The position numbers and the translations under genes were made by a program. The notes below the pieces were generated by a model that searched no databases, was not told the DNA's origin, and saw only the letters and a program-made list of their open reading frames with translations. From assembly GCF_023169965.1 (NCBI RefSeq), contig NZ_AP025592.1, forward strand, positions 3,658,001-3,722,000: DNA of 64,000 nucleotides. Direction: 5' to 3'. Source of the stretch: Anaeromyxobacter paludicola. GTDB taxonomy: Bacteria; Myxococcota; Myxococcia; Myxococcales; Anaeromyxobacteraceae. Positions 48,378-56,834 of the stretch are shown one piece after another. The first letter of the stretch is position 1; every line of letters begins with the position of its first letter.

Positions 48378-49376
48378 ATGCGCGCGACGGTACTGGGAGC
48401 GGGTTCGTGGGGCACGGCGCTGGCGAGCGTCCTGGGCGGAAAGGGCGTCCCGGTGACGCTCTGGGGCCGCGACGCGGAGGTGGTCCAGGCCATCACCCGC
48501 GACCACGAGAACGCGCGCTACCTCCCCGGCATCAAGCTCCCCGCCGCCATCGGCGCCACCACCGATCTGGCGCGGGCGCTCGAGGGGGCGGAGCTGGTGG
48601 TCCTGGCCGTGCCGTCGCACGCCATCCGGCAGGTGGTCATCGAGGCGAAGCGCCACCTCCACGCCGGCGTCCCCATCGTCTCGGCGGCGAAGGGGATCGA
48701 GGTCGAGACCCACATGACGATGAACGAGGTGCTCGAGGACGTGCTGCCCGTCCCCATGCACCCGTACCTCTGCTTCCTGGGCGGGCCGTCCTTCGCGAAG
48801 GAGGTGGCGCGCAACCTGCCCACCGCCGTCACCATCGCCGGCCGCTGGGAGCGGATCACCCGCGGCGTGCAGGCGGTCTTCCACACCCAGACCTTCCGCC
48901 CCTACACCTCCACCGACATCACCGGCTGCGAGATCGGCGGCTGCGTGAAGAACGTCATCGCCATCGCCGCCGGCCTCTCCGACGGCATGGGGTACGGCGG
49001 CAACGCCCGCGCCGCCCTCATCACCCGCGGCCTCACCGAGATCACCCGGCTCGCCGTGCGCAAGGGGGCGAACCCGCTCACGCTCTCCGGCCTCGCCGGC
49101 ATGGGCGACCTCGTGCTCACCTGCTCCTCCGACCTCTCCCGCAACCGGCGGGTCGGCTTCGGGCTCGGGCAGGGGCGCAAGCTCGAGGAGATCCAGCGCG
49201 AGCTGGGCCAGGTGGCGGAGGGCGTCCTCAACGCCCGCAGCGTCCACGAGCTCGCGCTCAAGGCCCGGGTGGACATGCCCATCACGCAGATGGTGTTCCG
49301 GCTCGTGCACGAGAGCTACCCGCCGCAGCAGGCGGTGACCGACCTCATGATGCGGGAGATCAAGAGCGAGATCTGA
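48378..49376 (+). CDS. gpsA: NAD(P)-dependent glycerol-3-phosphate dehydrogenase
   Basis: 332 residues, normal for GpsA. N-terminal Rossmann motif [19 protein letters not shown], then [17 protein letters not shown], the catalytic Lys in [31 protein letters not shown] and the [17 protein letters not shown] segment. It makes sn-glycerol-3-phosphate from dihydroxyacetone phosphate for phospholipid synthesis. ATG with GGCAGGAG upstream; separated from the PKS operon by 49 nt, so it may be read through from it. Confidence 0.95.
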   Translation: MRATVLGAGSWGTALASVLGGKGVPVTLWGRDAEVVQAITRDHENARYLPGIKLPAAIGATTDLARALEGAELVVLAVPSHAIRQVVIEAKRHLHAGVPIVSAAKGIEVETHMTMNEVLEDVLPVPMHPYLCFLGGPSFAKEVARNLPTAVTIAGRWERITRGVQAVFHTQTFRPYTSTDITGCEIGGCVKNVIAIAAGLSDGMGYGGNARAALITRGLTEITRLAVRKGANPLTLSGLAGMGDLVLTCSSDLSRNRRVGFGLGQGRKLEEIQRELGQVAEGVLNARSVHELALKARVDMPITQMVFRLVHESYPPQQAVTDLMMREIKSEI

Positions 49377-49472
49377 GGGGCCTCCGAGGTCCGCTCGACC
49401 CAGCCCCCCCGCCGGCCCGACCGGCGCGAGGCTCGCCCGGCCGGGCGGCGCCGGGCTCGCCTGGACCGGATT

Positions 49473-49500
49473 TTGCCCTCTCGCGCCGCTCGGCTAGCAT
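49473..49500 (+). promoter_or_regulatory. Candidate promoter for the MshEN-REC-TPR gene
   Basis: TTGCCC (49473-49478), 16-nt spacer, TAGCAT (49495-49500). The -10 element ends 9 nt before the ATG and there is no Shine-Dalgarno. Confidence 0.4.
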
Positions 49501-49509
49501 CGGAAGCCT

Positions 49510-51033
49510 ATGCTGGACGTCTCCGCCGCCCTCCTGCGCGAAGGGGTGCTCACGAAGGACGCGCTCACGCGCGCCGAGGCGGCCGCCCGCGACGGCGACG
49601 TCTGCGCGGCGGCCCTGTCGCTCGGGCTCGCGAGCGAGGCGCGGCTGCTGCACGCCGTCTGCAAGCTGCGCGGGGTCCCCGGGATCGACCTCTCCCGCAG
49701 CGCCGTGCCGGCGCGGAGCCTCGACGGGCTCTCGCTCCCCTGGTGCCGCGAGCGGCGCCTCCTCCCCATCGCGGTGGGGAAGGGCGAGCTGGTGCTCGCG
49801 ATGGCCGACCCGGACGACGTGCAGGCCGCCGACGAGGTCCGGTACGTCACCGGCAAGAAGGTGCTCTGCTACCTCGCGCTCGCGTCGACTGCGCTCGATC
49901 GGCTCGCCGCGCTCGGCACCGCCCGCGACACCGGGCTCCCGGCCGTCCGCGGCGACCACGCCCCCGAGCTGCCCGACCCGGCCGCCGCCTGGGTCGAGGT
50001 GGTGCACCCGAGCGACCGCACGCCCGAGGACGCCGCCGCCGGCCGGGTGGAGCTCGTCCCGCTCACCGACTCGAGCTTCGCCTCCCCCTTCGAGCGCGGC
50101 ACCGGCGCCGCCGCGGTCCCGGCCCGTCGCGCCGCCGGCGCCGTGGCGGCCCCGTCCGCCCGCCCGGCCCCGCCCGTCGCCGCGGCCGCTCCGCGCCCTG
50201 CGGCGGCCTCCGCCGGCCTCCCCCCGGCCGCGCCGGCGCGGCCCGAGGAGCAGGTCGGCCTGGGCAAGCTCGTGCTGGTCGCCGACGACGATCCCGACGT
50301 CCGCAAGCTCATGTCGCGCATCGCCCAGAGCCTCGGCTGTCAGGTGATCGAGGCGGGCGACGGCAAGGCCGCCCTCGAGCTCACCCGCGCCGAGCGCCCC
50401 GACGTGGTCCTGCTCGACGCCATGATGCCGCAGCTGCACGGGTTCGAGGTCTGCCGCGCCATCAAGGGCGACCCCGCCCTGCGCGCCACCCGCGTCGTCC
50501 TCTGCTCCGCCGTCTACCGCGGCACCGTCGGCGCCGACGCCAAGGTCGCCTTCGGCGCCGACGACTACGTCGAGAAGCCGTTCCGGCTGGAGGTGATGCT
50601 CCGCGCGCTGAAGGTGGCGCTCGTCGGCACCGCCCGCGCCGAGAGCGCCGAGGAGCGGGCCGCGCGCGAGGAGTCGGCCCGGCTCTGGCGCGCCGGCGCC
50701 GCGGCGTGCGCCCAGGGCCGGCTCGACGAGGGCGTCGCCCTCTGCCGGCTCGCCACCGAGAAGGACCCGCTCTCGGCCGAGGCCCACTTCTACCTCGGCC
50801 ACGCGCTCGCGCGCCGCGAGAGCTGGTTCGAGGCCGCCGCCGCCTACGAGCGGGCCGCGGAGCTCCGCCCCGACGTGGACGCCGCCCACCAGCACCTGGC
50901 GCAGATCTACGAGCGGCTCGGCTTCCAGAAGTCGGCCCGCCAGGAGTGGCAGCGCGCCATCGAGTCCTGCCGCGACGACAAGAAGAAGAAGGCGATGCAG
51001 GCGCGGCTCATCCAGCTCATCGGGATGGCGTAG
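49510..51033 (+). CDS. MshEN-like domain, response-regulator receiver and TPR protein
   Basis: 507 residues in three modules. Residues about 1-135 resemble the MshEN/GspE N-terminal domain (LLREGVLTKDALTRAEAAA, then RLLPIAVGKGELVLAMADP), which in MshE-type ATPases binds cyclic di-GMP. An Ala/Pro-rich linker (about 190-250) leads to a receiver domain (about 258-375) with ADDDPD, the phospho-Asp in VVLLDAMMPQ and Lys in YVEKPFR. The C-terminal part (about 395-507) has TPR-like helices (LYL/A-G-H patterns around AHFYLGHALARRESWFEAAAAYERA). No ATPase is present. It may couple cyclic di-GMP and phosphorylation to a protein partner, for example in pilus or motility control (inference). Confidence 0.75.
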   Translation: MLDVSAALLREGVLTKDALTRAEAAARDGDVCAAALSLGLASEARLLHAVCKLRGVPGIDLSRSAVPARSLDGLSLPWCRERRLLPIAVGKGELVLAMADPDDVQAADEVRYVTGKKVLCYLALASTALDRLAALGTARDTGLPAVRGDHAPELPDPAAAWVEVVHPSDRTPEDAAAGRVELVPLTDSSFASPFERGTGAAAVPARRAAGAVAAPSARPAPPVAAAAPRPAAASAGLPPAAPARPEEQVGLGKLVLVADDDPDVRKLMSRIAQSLGCQVIEAGDGKAALELTRAERPDVVLLDAMMPQLHGFEVCRAIKGDPALRATRVVLCSAVYRGTVGADAKVAFGADDYVEKPFRLEVMLRALKVALVGTARAESAEERAAREESARLWRAGAAACAQGRLDEGVALCRLATEKDPLSAEAHFYLGHALARRESWFEAAAAYERAAELRPDVDAAHQHLAQIYERLGFQKSARQEWQRAIESCRDDKKKKAMQARLIQLIGMA

Positions 51034-51039
51034 GGCGGG

Positions 51040-51060
51040 GCCGCCGGCGGGACCGGCGGC
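51040..51060 (+). terminator. Strong hairpin after the MshEN-REC-TPR gene
   Basis: GCCGCCGG / CCGGCGGC, a perfect 8-bp stem with a 5-nt loop, begins 7 nt after the stop codon. No U-tract follows; termination role inferred. Confidence 0.4.
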
Positions 51061-51089
51061 GCACGCGCGGCTGCGCCGGGGGAGGGGAG

Positions 51090-52331
51090 ATGCTCGCGGT
51101 CTGCCTCGTGCTCGCGCTCGCCGCGGCGCCCGGCCCGGCGCCGGGAGGCGCGGCGCCGGTGGATCCGACGCTCTCGGCGGTGGACCGGATCGTCCGCCGG
51201 GACTTCTACGCGCCGGAGCTGCTCGTGGCGCGCGGCTGGGATCGGCTCGTGGACGCGGCGCGGCGCCGGCTGGCGGCGACGCCGGCGGAGCGAGAGCGGA
51301 TCCTCCGCGAGCTGCTCGAGGGGCTCGGCGCGTCGCACACCGAGTACGTCCCGCGCTCCGACGTCAGGTACTGGGAGCTCGCCTCGGTGCTGGCGCCGGT
51401 CTTCCCGGAGGTGCCGGATCACTGCCCGGATCCCGCCGCCCTGCCGCCGTTCCCGCTGCTCCGGGACGAGATCGGCGCCGTCTGGCTGCGCGTCGAGGGG
51501 CGCTGGCACCTCGGCGGCGTCTTCGAGGGCGGCCCGGCGCGCCGGGCGGGGCTCCTGGAAGGAGACGAGCTCGTCTCCGCCGACGGCGCGCCCTTCGACC
51601 CCATCTCGGCCTTCGCCGGGAAGAGCGGCCGGAGCGTGGCGCTCGAGTACCGCCGCCGGAGGGGCGGGCCGCTCGCGGTGGCGCGGGTGGTGCCGGGCCG
51701 GCGGGATCCGCAGGCGGCCTTCCGGGAGGCGCTCCGGGACAGCGCCCGGATCCTGGAGCGGGGCGGCCGGCGCATCGCCTACGTCCACGTCTGGTCCTGG
51801 GCCGGGGACGAGATGCAGGAGGAGCTCCGCGCCGCGATCGCGCGCCTCAACGACCGCGCGCCCGACGCGTTCGTCCTCGACCTGCGCGACGGGTGGGGCG
51901 GGGCGGCTCCCGGGTACCTCGGCATCCTCGACCGCAGGGTCCCCGTGCTGGAGTCGGTGGACCGCGCCGGCGTCCGGCGCCGCTGGGATCCCCAGGTGCG
52001 GGTCCCCGCCGCGCTGCTCGTGAACGGCGGGACCCGGAGCGGCAAGGAGGTGATCGCCCACGCCGTCAAGAAGCACGGGCTCGCCGTGCTCGTCGGGGAG
52101 CGCACCGCCGGGGCCGTGCTGCCGGGGAGCCCCTACTGCCTGCCCGACGGCGCGCTCCTGTTCCTGGCCGTGGCGCGCCTCCGGGTGGACGGCGAGTCGC
52201 TCGAGGGGAAGGGCGTCGAGCCGGACCTCGTGGTCCCGCGGTCGCTCCCCTACGCCGCCGGCGCCGATCCCCAGCTCGAGCGGGCGCTGGAGCACCTCGC
52301 CGCGGGGGGCGCGCACCCGGGCGCGAGGTGA
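51090..52331 (+). CDS. Secreted S41-family (C-terminal processing peptidase-like) protein
   Basis: 413 residues with a short N-terminal signal (LAVCLVLALAAAPGPAPGG). A PDZ-like region (about 135-205, [25 protein letters not shown]) precedes the S41 core: IAYVHVWSWAGDEMQ, FVLDLRDGWGGAAPG, and the candidate nucleophile in LVNGGTRSGKEVIAHAV. In canonical Ctp proteases a Lys follows in a GxKTxGKG segment; here the equivalent is VGERTAGAVLPG with no Lys, so the canonical Ser-Lys dyad is not evident and activity is doubtful or uses another base. ATG preceded by GGGAGGGGA. Confidence 0.75.
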   Translation: MLAVCLVLALAAAPGPAPGGAAPVDPTLSAVDRIVRRDFYAPELLVARGWDRLVDAARRRLAATPAERERILRELLEGLGASHTEYVPRSDVRYWELASVLAPVFPEVPDHCPDPAALPPFPLLRDEIGAVWLRVEGRWHLGGVFEGGPARRAGLLEGDELVSADGAPFDPISAFAGKSGRSVALEYRRRRGGPLAVARVVPGRRDPQAAFREALRDSARILERGGRRIAYVHVWSWAGDEMQEELRAAIARLNDRAPDAFVLDLRDGWGGAAPGYLGILDRRVPVLESVDRAGVRRRWDPQVRVPAALLVNGGTRSGKEVIAHAVKKHGLAVLVGERTAGAVLPGSPYCLPDGALLFLAVARLRVDGESLEGKGVEPDLVVPRSLPYAAGADPQLERALEHLAAGGAHPGAR

Positions 52332-52448
52332 GCTCCGAGCTCAGCCCGCGGCAGGCTTCACCTGATCCGCCTCGGGGACCACCAGCTCCAGGGCGGGCTT
52401 GCCGGCGCGGAGCCCAGCGCCCGGAGCACGCCCCGGCGCGAGAGCGTA

Positions 52449-52518
52449 GCCGCCCGCCCATCGGCGTCCGGTCCACCCCCCGCCCCGGGAGCGCCGCCGC
52501 CCGCCCATCGGCGCCCGG
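52449..52518. repeat. Pair of 23-bp direct repeats
   Basis: GCCGCCCGCCCATCGGCG(T/C)CCGG occurs at 52449-52471 and 52496-52518 (period 47 bp), in the 212-bp gap between the S41-like gene and the convergent GFA gene. No other feature was recognised in that gap. Confidence 0.6.
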
Positions 52519-52543
52519 CCGAGTCGAGACCGCGGCCCGCCGC

Positions 52544-52960
52544 TCACCCCACCCGCGCCGGCGTCCACGCCCTCCGCCTGCGCGCGAGCCGGTCCTCGGC
52601 GGTCTCGCCGTCGTAGTCCACCGGCAGCGGCGCCTGCGTGAGGCGGCCCCGGTCGTCGAGCGCGTTCGCGTTCAGGGCGGCGTAGGTGGCGCCGTCGAGC
52701 TCGCAGACCGCGGCGACCGGCACGCCGCAGCGCCGGCAGAGGAGGAACTCCGAGGTGCCGAGGCCGAACCGATAGCGCGAGAGGAGCTGCGGGTCGCCCA
52801 CCCGCACCTCGAGCGATCCCGCCGGATCCGAGGTCCAGGTCGCGCCGTGGCGGCGGCAGAACGTGCAGCCGCAGGCGCGCAGCGGGACGCGCCCGGCGTC
52901 GAGCGCCGTCTCGAAGCGCACCTTCAGGTTCCCGCAGTGACACCCGCCCTCGTAGCGCAT
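52544..52960 (-). CDS. GFA/CENP-V domain zinc-binding protein
   Basis: 138 residues, a typical small GFA-family protein. Zn-binding Cys residues: GGCHCGNLKVRFE at the start, CGCTFCRRHGATW in the middle and LCRRCGVPVAAVCELDG. The family is named after glutathione-dependent formaldehyde-activating enzyme, but most members have no proven activity. The ATG at 52960 has GGAGGA just upstream and places the first Cys at residue 7; a longer in-frame start is rejected. Stand-alone gene. Confidence 0.85.
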   Translation of the reverse strand: MRYEGGCHCGNLKVRFETALDAGRVPLRACGCTFCRRHGATWTSDPAGSLEVRVGDPQLLSRYRFGLGTSEFLLCRRCGVPVAAVCELDGATYAALNANALDDRGRLTQAPLPVDYDGETAEDRLARRRRAWTPARVG

Positions 52961-53062
52961 GCGGTCCTCCGCGGCGATGGTCCAGGCCGGGAGGCGATGG
53001 TAACCGGCCGGTCGCCGCGCCGCCGCCCTCACGAATCACCCTCCACCCCGCCCACCCGCCGC

Positions 53063-53068
53063 TATAAG
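53063..53068 (+). promoter_or_regulatory. -10-like hexamer close to the M3 peptidase start
   Basis: TATAAG ends 6 nt before the ATG with no Shine-Dalgarno, consistent with a leaderless mRNA. Confidence 0.35.
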
Positions 53069-53074
53069 GGCCCG

Positions 53075-54991
53075 ATGCTCGAATCGACCCCCGAGGCCTT
53101 CACCGCCTCCTGCCGCGCCGACCTCGACCTCGCCCGCCGCGCCGCCGAGGAGTTCCGCGCCTCGCCGGGCCGCCTCTCCCCCGAGGAGGCCCTGCGCCGC
53201 TACGACGCCGCCTTCGGCCAGCTCGGCGAGGCGGCCGCCCGCGCCAGCCTCTGCCGCAACGTCCACCCCGACCCGGCGCTGCGCGAGGCGGCCGAGCGAT
53301 GCGAGGTCGAGGTGGACGCCGCCGCGACCGAGCTCGCCCTCGACCGCGGCCTCTACGACGCGCTGCTCGCCGTCCCGACCGAGGGGCTCGACCCGGCCAC
53401 CCGCTACCTCGTCGAGCGCGGCCTGCGCGACTTCCGCCGCGCCGGCGTGGACCGGGACGAGGCCACCCGCGCCCGGGTCCGGGAGCTGCGCGACGAGCTC
53501 ACCCGCATCGGCCAGGAGTTCGGGCGCAACATCAAGGACGACGTGCGCCGGCTGCCGGTGCGACCCGAGGAGCTCGACGGGCTCCCCGAGGACTTCCGCC
53601 GCGCCCACCCGCCGGGCCCCACCGGCGAGGTGACGCTCACCACCGACAACACCGACTACGTCCCGGTGGTCACCTACTGCCGGAGCCCCCGGGTGCGCGA
53701 GGCGCTCTGGCGGCTCTACCGGCTGCGCGGCCACCCGGCCAACCTCGAGGTCCTCTCGCGCCTGCTCTCGCGCCGGGCCGAGCTGGCGCGGCTCCTCGGC
53801 CACGCCACCTGGGCCGACTACGCCACCGCCGACAAGATGATCGGCAGCGAGGAGGCCGCGGCCGCGTTCATCGAGCGCATCGCCGCCGCGGCCGAGGGCC
53901 GGATGCGGCGCGACTTCGCCCAGCTCCTCGAGCGCAAGCGGGCCGACGACCCGGCCGCCGCCGAGGTGAACGGCTGGGACTCGACCTTCCTGCAGGAGCG
54001 GGTCAAGGCCGAGCGCTACGGCTTCGACGCCCAGGAGATCCGGCCCTACTTCGAGTACGGCCGGGTGAAGCAGGGGGTGCTCGACGTCACCGCCCGGCTC
54101 TTCGGGCTCACCTACCGTCCCGTCCCTGGCGCCCCGCGCTGGCACGAGGAGGTCGAGGTCTTCGACGTGCTCGAGGGCGGCCGCCCGATGGGCCGCATCT
54201 ACCTCGACATGCACCCCCGCGAAGGCAAGTACAAGCACTACGCCCAGTTCACCGCCCGCTCCGGCGTCGCCGGGCAGCGGCTGCCGGAGGGGGTGCTGGT
54301 CTGCAACTTCCCGCGCCCGGGGAAGGAGCCGGCGCTCCTCGAGCACGGCGACGTGCGCACCTTCTTCCACGAGTTCGGCCACCTGCTCCACCACGTCCTC
54401 GGCGGCCACGTGCGCTGGGCCGCGCAGAGCGGCGTCGCCACCGAGTGGGACTTCGTGGAGGCGCCGTCGCAGCTCCTAGAGGAGTGGATCTGGGACCCCG
54501 CCACCCTCGCCACCTTCGCGCGCCACGTGGAGACCGGCCGCCCAGTCCCGGCCGAGCTGCTCGCGCGGGCGCGGGCGGCCGACGAGTACGGCAAGGGGCT
54601 CTGGGTGCGGCAGCAGATGTTCTACGCCGCGCTCTCGCTCGAGCTGCACCGGCGCGACCCCGCCGCCCTCGACCCCACGCGCGTGGTGGCCGAGCTGCAG
54701 GAGCGCTACACGCCCTTCCGGCACGTGGACGGCACCTTCTTCCACGCCTCCTTCGGCCACCTCGACGGCTACTCGGCCATCTACTACACGTACATGTGGT
54801 CGATGGTCATCGCGAAGGACCTCTTCACCGCCTTCGACCCCGCGAACCTGCTCGACCCCGCGCCGGCCCGCCGCTACCGCGACGCGGTGCTCGCGCCCGG
54901 CGGCACCAAGAAGGCGGCGGCGCTGGTGCAGGACTTCCTCGGCCGCGACACCCGCTTCGACGCCTACGCGGCCTGGCTCGAGGCCGGGTAG
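53075..54991 (+). CDS. M3-family zinc metallopeptidase (oligopeptidase)
   Basis: 638 residues. The zinc motif HEFGH occurs in FFHEFGHLLHHVLGGH (about residues 430-435), with the third ligand expected in the ATEWDFVEAPSQLLEEW segment, and IYLDMHPREGKYKHYAQF upstream as in thimet oligopeptidase/oligopeptidase A. A closing segment FFHASFGHLDGYSAIYYTYMWS is also typical. No signal peptide, so it probably degrades short peptides in the cytoplasm. ATG chosen because the upstream frame is non-homologous. Confidence 0.9.
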   Translation: MLESTPEAFTASCRADLDLARRAAEEFRASPGRLSPEEALRRYDAAFGQLGEAAARASLCRNVHPDPALREAAERCEVEVDAAATELALDRGLYDALLAVPTEGLDPATRYLVERGLRDFRRAGVDRDEATRARVRELRDELTRIGQEFGRNIKDDVRRLPVRPEELDGLPEDFRRAHPPGPTGEVTLTTDNTDYVPVVTYCRSPRVREALWRLYRLRGHPANLEVLSRLLSRRAELARLLGHATWADYATADKMIGSEEAAAAFIERIAAAAEGRMRRDFAQLLERKRADDPAAAEVNGWDSTFLQERVKAERYGFDAQEIRPYFEYGRVKQGVLDVTARLFGLTYRPVPGAPRWHEEVEVFDVLEGGRPMGRIYLDMHPREGKYKHYAQFTARSGVAGQRLPEGVLVCNFPRPGKEPALLEHGDVRTFFHEFGHLLHHVLGGHVRWAAQSGVATEWDFVEAPSQLLEEWIWDPATLATFARHVETGRPVPAELLARARAADEYGKGLWVRQQMFYAALSLELHRRDPAALDPTRVVAELQERYTPFRHVDGTFFHASFGHLDGYSAIYYTYMWSMVIAKDLFTAFDPANLLDPAPARRYRDAVLAPGGTKKAAALVQDFLGRDTRFDAYAAWLEAG

Positions 54992-55039
54992 CCCCGCGGC
55001 GGCGCTGCCGGCCGGGCTCCGCCCCGTTAGTCGATCGGG

Positions 55040-56020
55040 ATGGAGTCCTCGACCGGCGGCCTCTCCCAGCTCCCGCACCCCGGCGGCCCCGCCGGCGAGC
55101 CCGAGGCCGCCGAGCCCCGCAAGCGGATCAAGGAGCTCGAGGTGATGGTGGCCGAGGTGGTGGTGGAGACGCCCGACGCCGCCACCCTCGTCCTCTTCAC
55201 CGGCAACGACCGGCTCTGGTACGAGCCCGGGCACTTCCTCACCATCGACCCGCACCAGTTCGAGGCGCTGGAGCGGTTCATCGACTTCTTCGAGGAGCAC
55301 AAGGGGCGGCGGGAGCCGGCGCGGGCCTACTCGCTCACCTCGGCGCCGCACGAGCGGTACCTCGCCATCACGGTGAAGGAGGAGCGCTACCAGCGCGGCG
55401 TCACCAGGTACCCGCCGCTCCTGTCGCCGCTCCTCGTGAAGCGGACCACGCGCGGGATGCGGCTCCTCGTCACCGGCTTCACCGGCCCGTACGTCCTGCC
55501 GCGGCGGGTGGAGGAGGTGACCGACCACGTGGTCCACCTCGTCGCCGGGTCGGGCGCGGTGCCCAACTTCTCCATCCTGAAGCACGCGCTCCGGTGCCAC
55601 CCGCGCCTGCGCCACACCTTCGTCTACTCGAACAAGACCTGGCGCGACGTCATCTTCCGCGAGCCCCTCGCCGCGCTCGCCCGCGAGCACCCGGACCGGC
55701 TGCGGGTGGTGCACACGCTCACGCGCGAGGCCCGGGATCCCGCCCGCGCGGCGGCGCCCGGAGCACCTCCCGGGGAGGGGGCCCGCGGCGTCCCCGAGGT
55801 CCGCCACGGCCGCGTCACCGCCGACCTCCTCCGCGAGCTCGTCCCCGACCCCTCCGCCTGCCTGGTCTACGCCTGCGGCCCCGGGATCGGCCCCTGGGAG
55901 CGGCTCGCCGCCCGCGAGCGCGGGGAGGCGCCGCGCCCCCGCTTCCTGGAGGCGGCCGCCGAGGCGCTCGCCGAGCTCGGCGTCCCGCGCGACAGGATCA
56001 AGCGGGAGTCCTACGGTTAG
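55040..56020 (+). CDS. FAD/NAD(P)-binding ferredoxin reductase-like oxidoreductase
   Basis: 326 residues. FNR fold: FAD-binding RAYSLTSAP in the beta-barrel half (about residues 95-105), then NAD(P)-binding LVAGSGAVPNFSILKHAL and the C-terminal VYACGPGIGP. There is no plant-type 2Fe-2S domain, so it must pass electrons to a separate protein. Residues about 235-255 are an Ala/Pro/Gly-rich insert near a weak palindrome of the element family (55763-55790). The physiological partner is not evident; the neighbours are a peptidase and ABC permeases. Confidence 0.75.
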   Translation: MESSTGGLSQLPHPGGPAGEPEAAEPRKRIKELEVMVAEVVVETPDAATLVLFTGNDRLWYEPGHFLTIDPHQFEALERFIDFFEEHKGRREPARAYSLTSAPHERYLAITVKEERYQRGVTRYPPLLSPLLVKRTTRGMRLLVTGFTGPYVLPRRVEEVTDHVVHLVAGSGAVPNFSILKHALRCHPRLRHTFVYSNKTWRDVIFREPLAALAREHPDRLRVVHTLTREARDPARAAAPGAPPGEGARGVPEVRHGRVTADLLRELVPDPSACLVYACGPGIGPWERLAARERGEAPRPRFLEAAAEALAELGVPRDRIKRESYG

Positions 56021-56022
56021 AG

Positions 56023-56028
56023 TAACTT
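56023..56028 (+). promoter_or_regulatory. -10-like hexamer close to the first ABC-2 permease start
   Basis: TAACTT ends 6 nt before the GTG start; no Shine-Dalgarno is visible. Confidence 0.25.
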
Positions 56029-56034
56029 CCCGCC

Positions 56035-56829
56035 GTGCTCCGCAGCCTCCGCGCCCTCCCCACGCTGCTCCGCGTCGGCCTCGCCGAGGCGGTCGCCTAC
56101 CGGGCCGAGTTCCTGGTCTGGCTCCTCAGCACCAACATGCCGCTCGTGATGCTGGCGCTCTGGACGGCGGTGGCGCGCGAGGCCCCGGTGGGCCGCTTCG
56201 GCCAGCGCGACTTCGTCGCCTACTACCTCGCCACCCTCTTCGTGCGGCTCATGACCGGCGCCTGGGTGATCTGGGAGCTCAACATGGAGATCCGGCAGGG
56301 CACGCTCGCCTTCCGGCTGCTCCGCCCGGTCCACCCGCTCCTCGCCTACGCCTGCGAGAACGTCGCGGCCATGCCGCTGCGGCTCGCCATCTCCACCCCG
56401 GTGGTGGCGCTGCTCGTCGTCACCGCGGGGAGCCACCTCACCCGGGACCCGCTCCTGCTCGCGCTCTTCCCGCTCACCGTGATCGGCGGCTGGCTCATCA
56501 CCTTCCTCGCCATGGCGGTCATCGGGGCGCTCGCCTTCTGGGTGGAGTCGGCCACCTCGCTCTTCGACCTCTGGCTCGGCCTCTTCGGCGTCTTCTCCGG
56601 CTACCTCGTGCCGCTCGAGCTCTTCCCGCGCTGGGTGGGGGCGACGGCGCGGATCCTGCCGTTCCGGTACATGCTCGGCTTCCCGGTGGAGCTCCTGGTG
56701 GGGCTCGTGGACCGGCGCCGCGCGCTCCTCGAGCTCGCCGTCCAGTGGACCTGGGTGGCGGCGCTCCTCTTCCTCGCCCTCGGCGCCTGGCGCGCCGGCG
56801 CCCGCCGCTTCGCGGCCTACGGGGGCTAG
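56035..56829 (+). CDS. ABC-2 type transporter permease (first of a pair)
   Basis: 264 residues with six predicted membrane segments (for example PVVALLVVTAGSH, LFPLTVIGGWLITFLAMAVIGALAFW, LWLGLFGVFSGYLVPLELFP). It matches the ABC-2 permeases that occur as tandem pairs with one ATPase. GTG start. The second permease begins 5 nt after its stop. The likely ATPase is encoded 4.4 kb away on the other strand (62057-63055). The substrate is unknown. Confidence 0.8.
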   Translation: MLRSLRALPTLLRVGLAEAVAYRAEFLVWLLSTNMPLVMLALWTAVAREAPVGRFGQRDFVAYYLATLFVRLMTGAWVIWELNMEIRQGTLAFRLLRPVHPLLAYACENVAAMPLRLAISTPVVALLVVTAGSHLTRDPLLLALFPLTVIGGWLITFLAMAVIGALAFWVESATSLFDLWLGLFGVFSGYLVPLELFPRWVGATARILPFRYMLGFPVELLVGLVDRRRALLELAVQWTWVAALLFLALGAWRAGARRFAAYGG

Positions 56830-56834
56830 CCGCG

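Noticed and set aside
52341-53039. 232-residue minus-strand frame overlapping the GFA gene
   Set aside because: It is out of frame with the Cys-rich GFA protein, which has a ribosome-binding site and a family match; only its final residues look protein-like.
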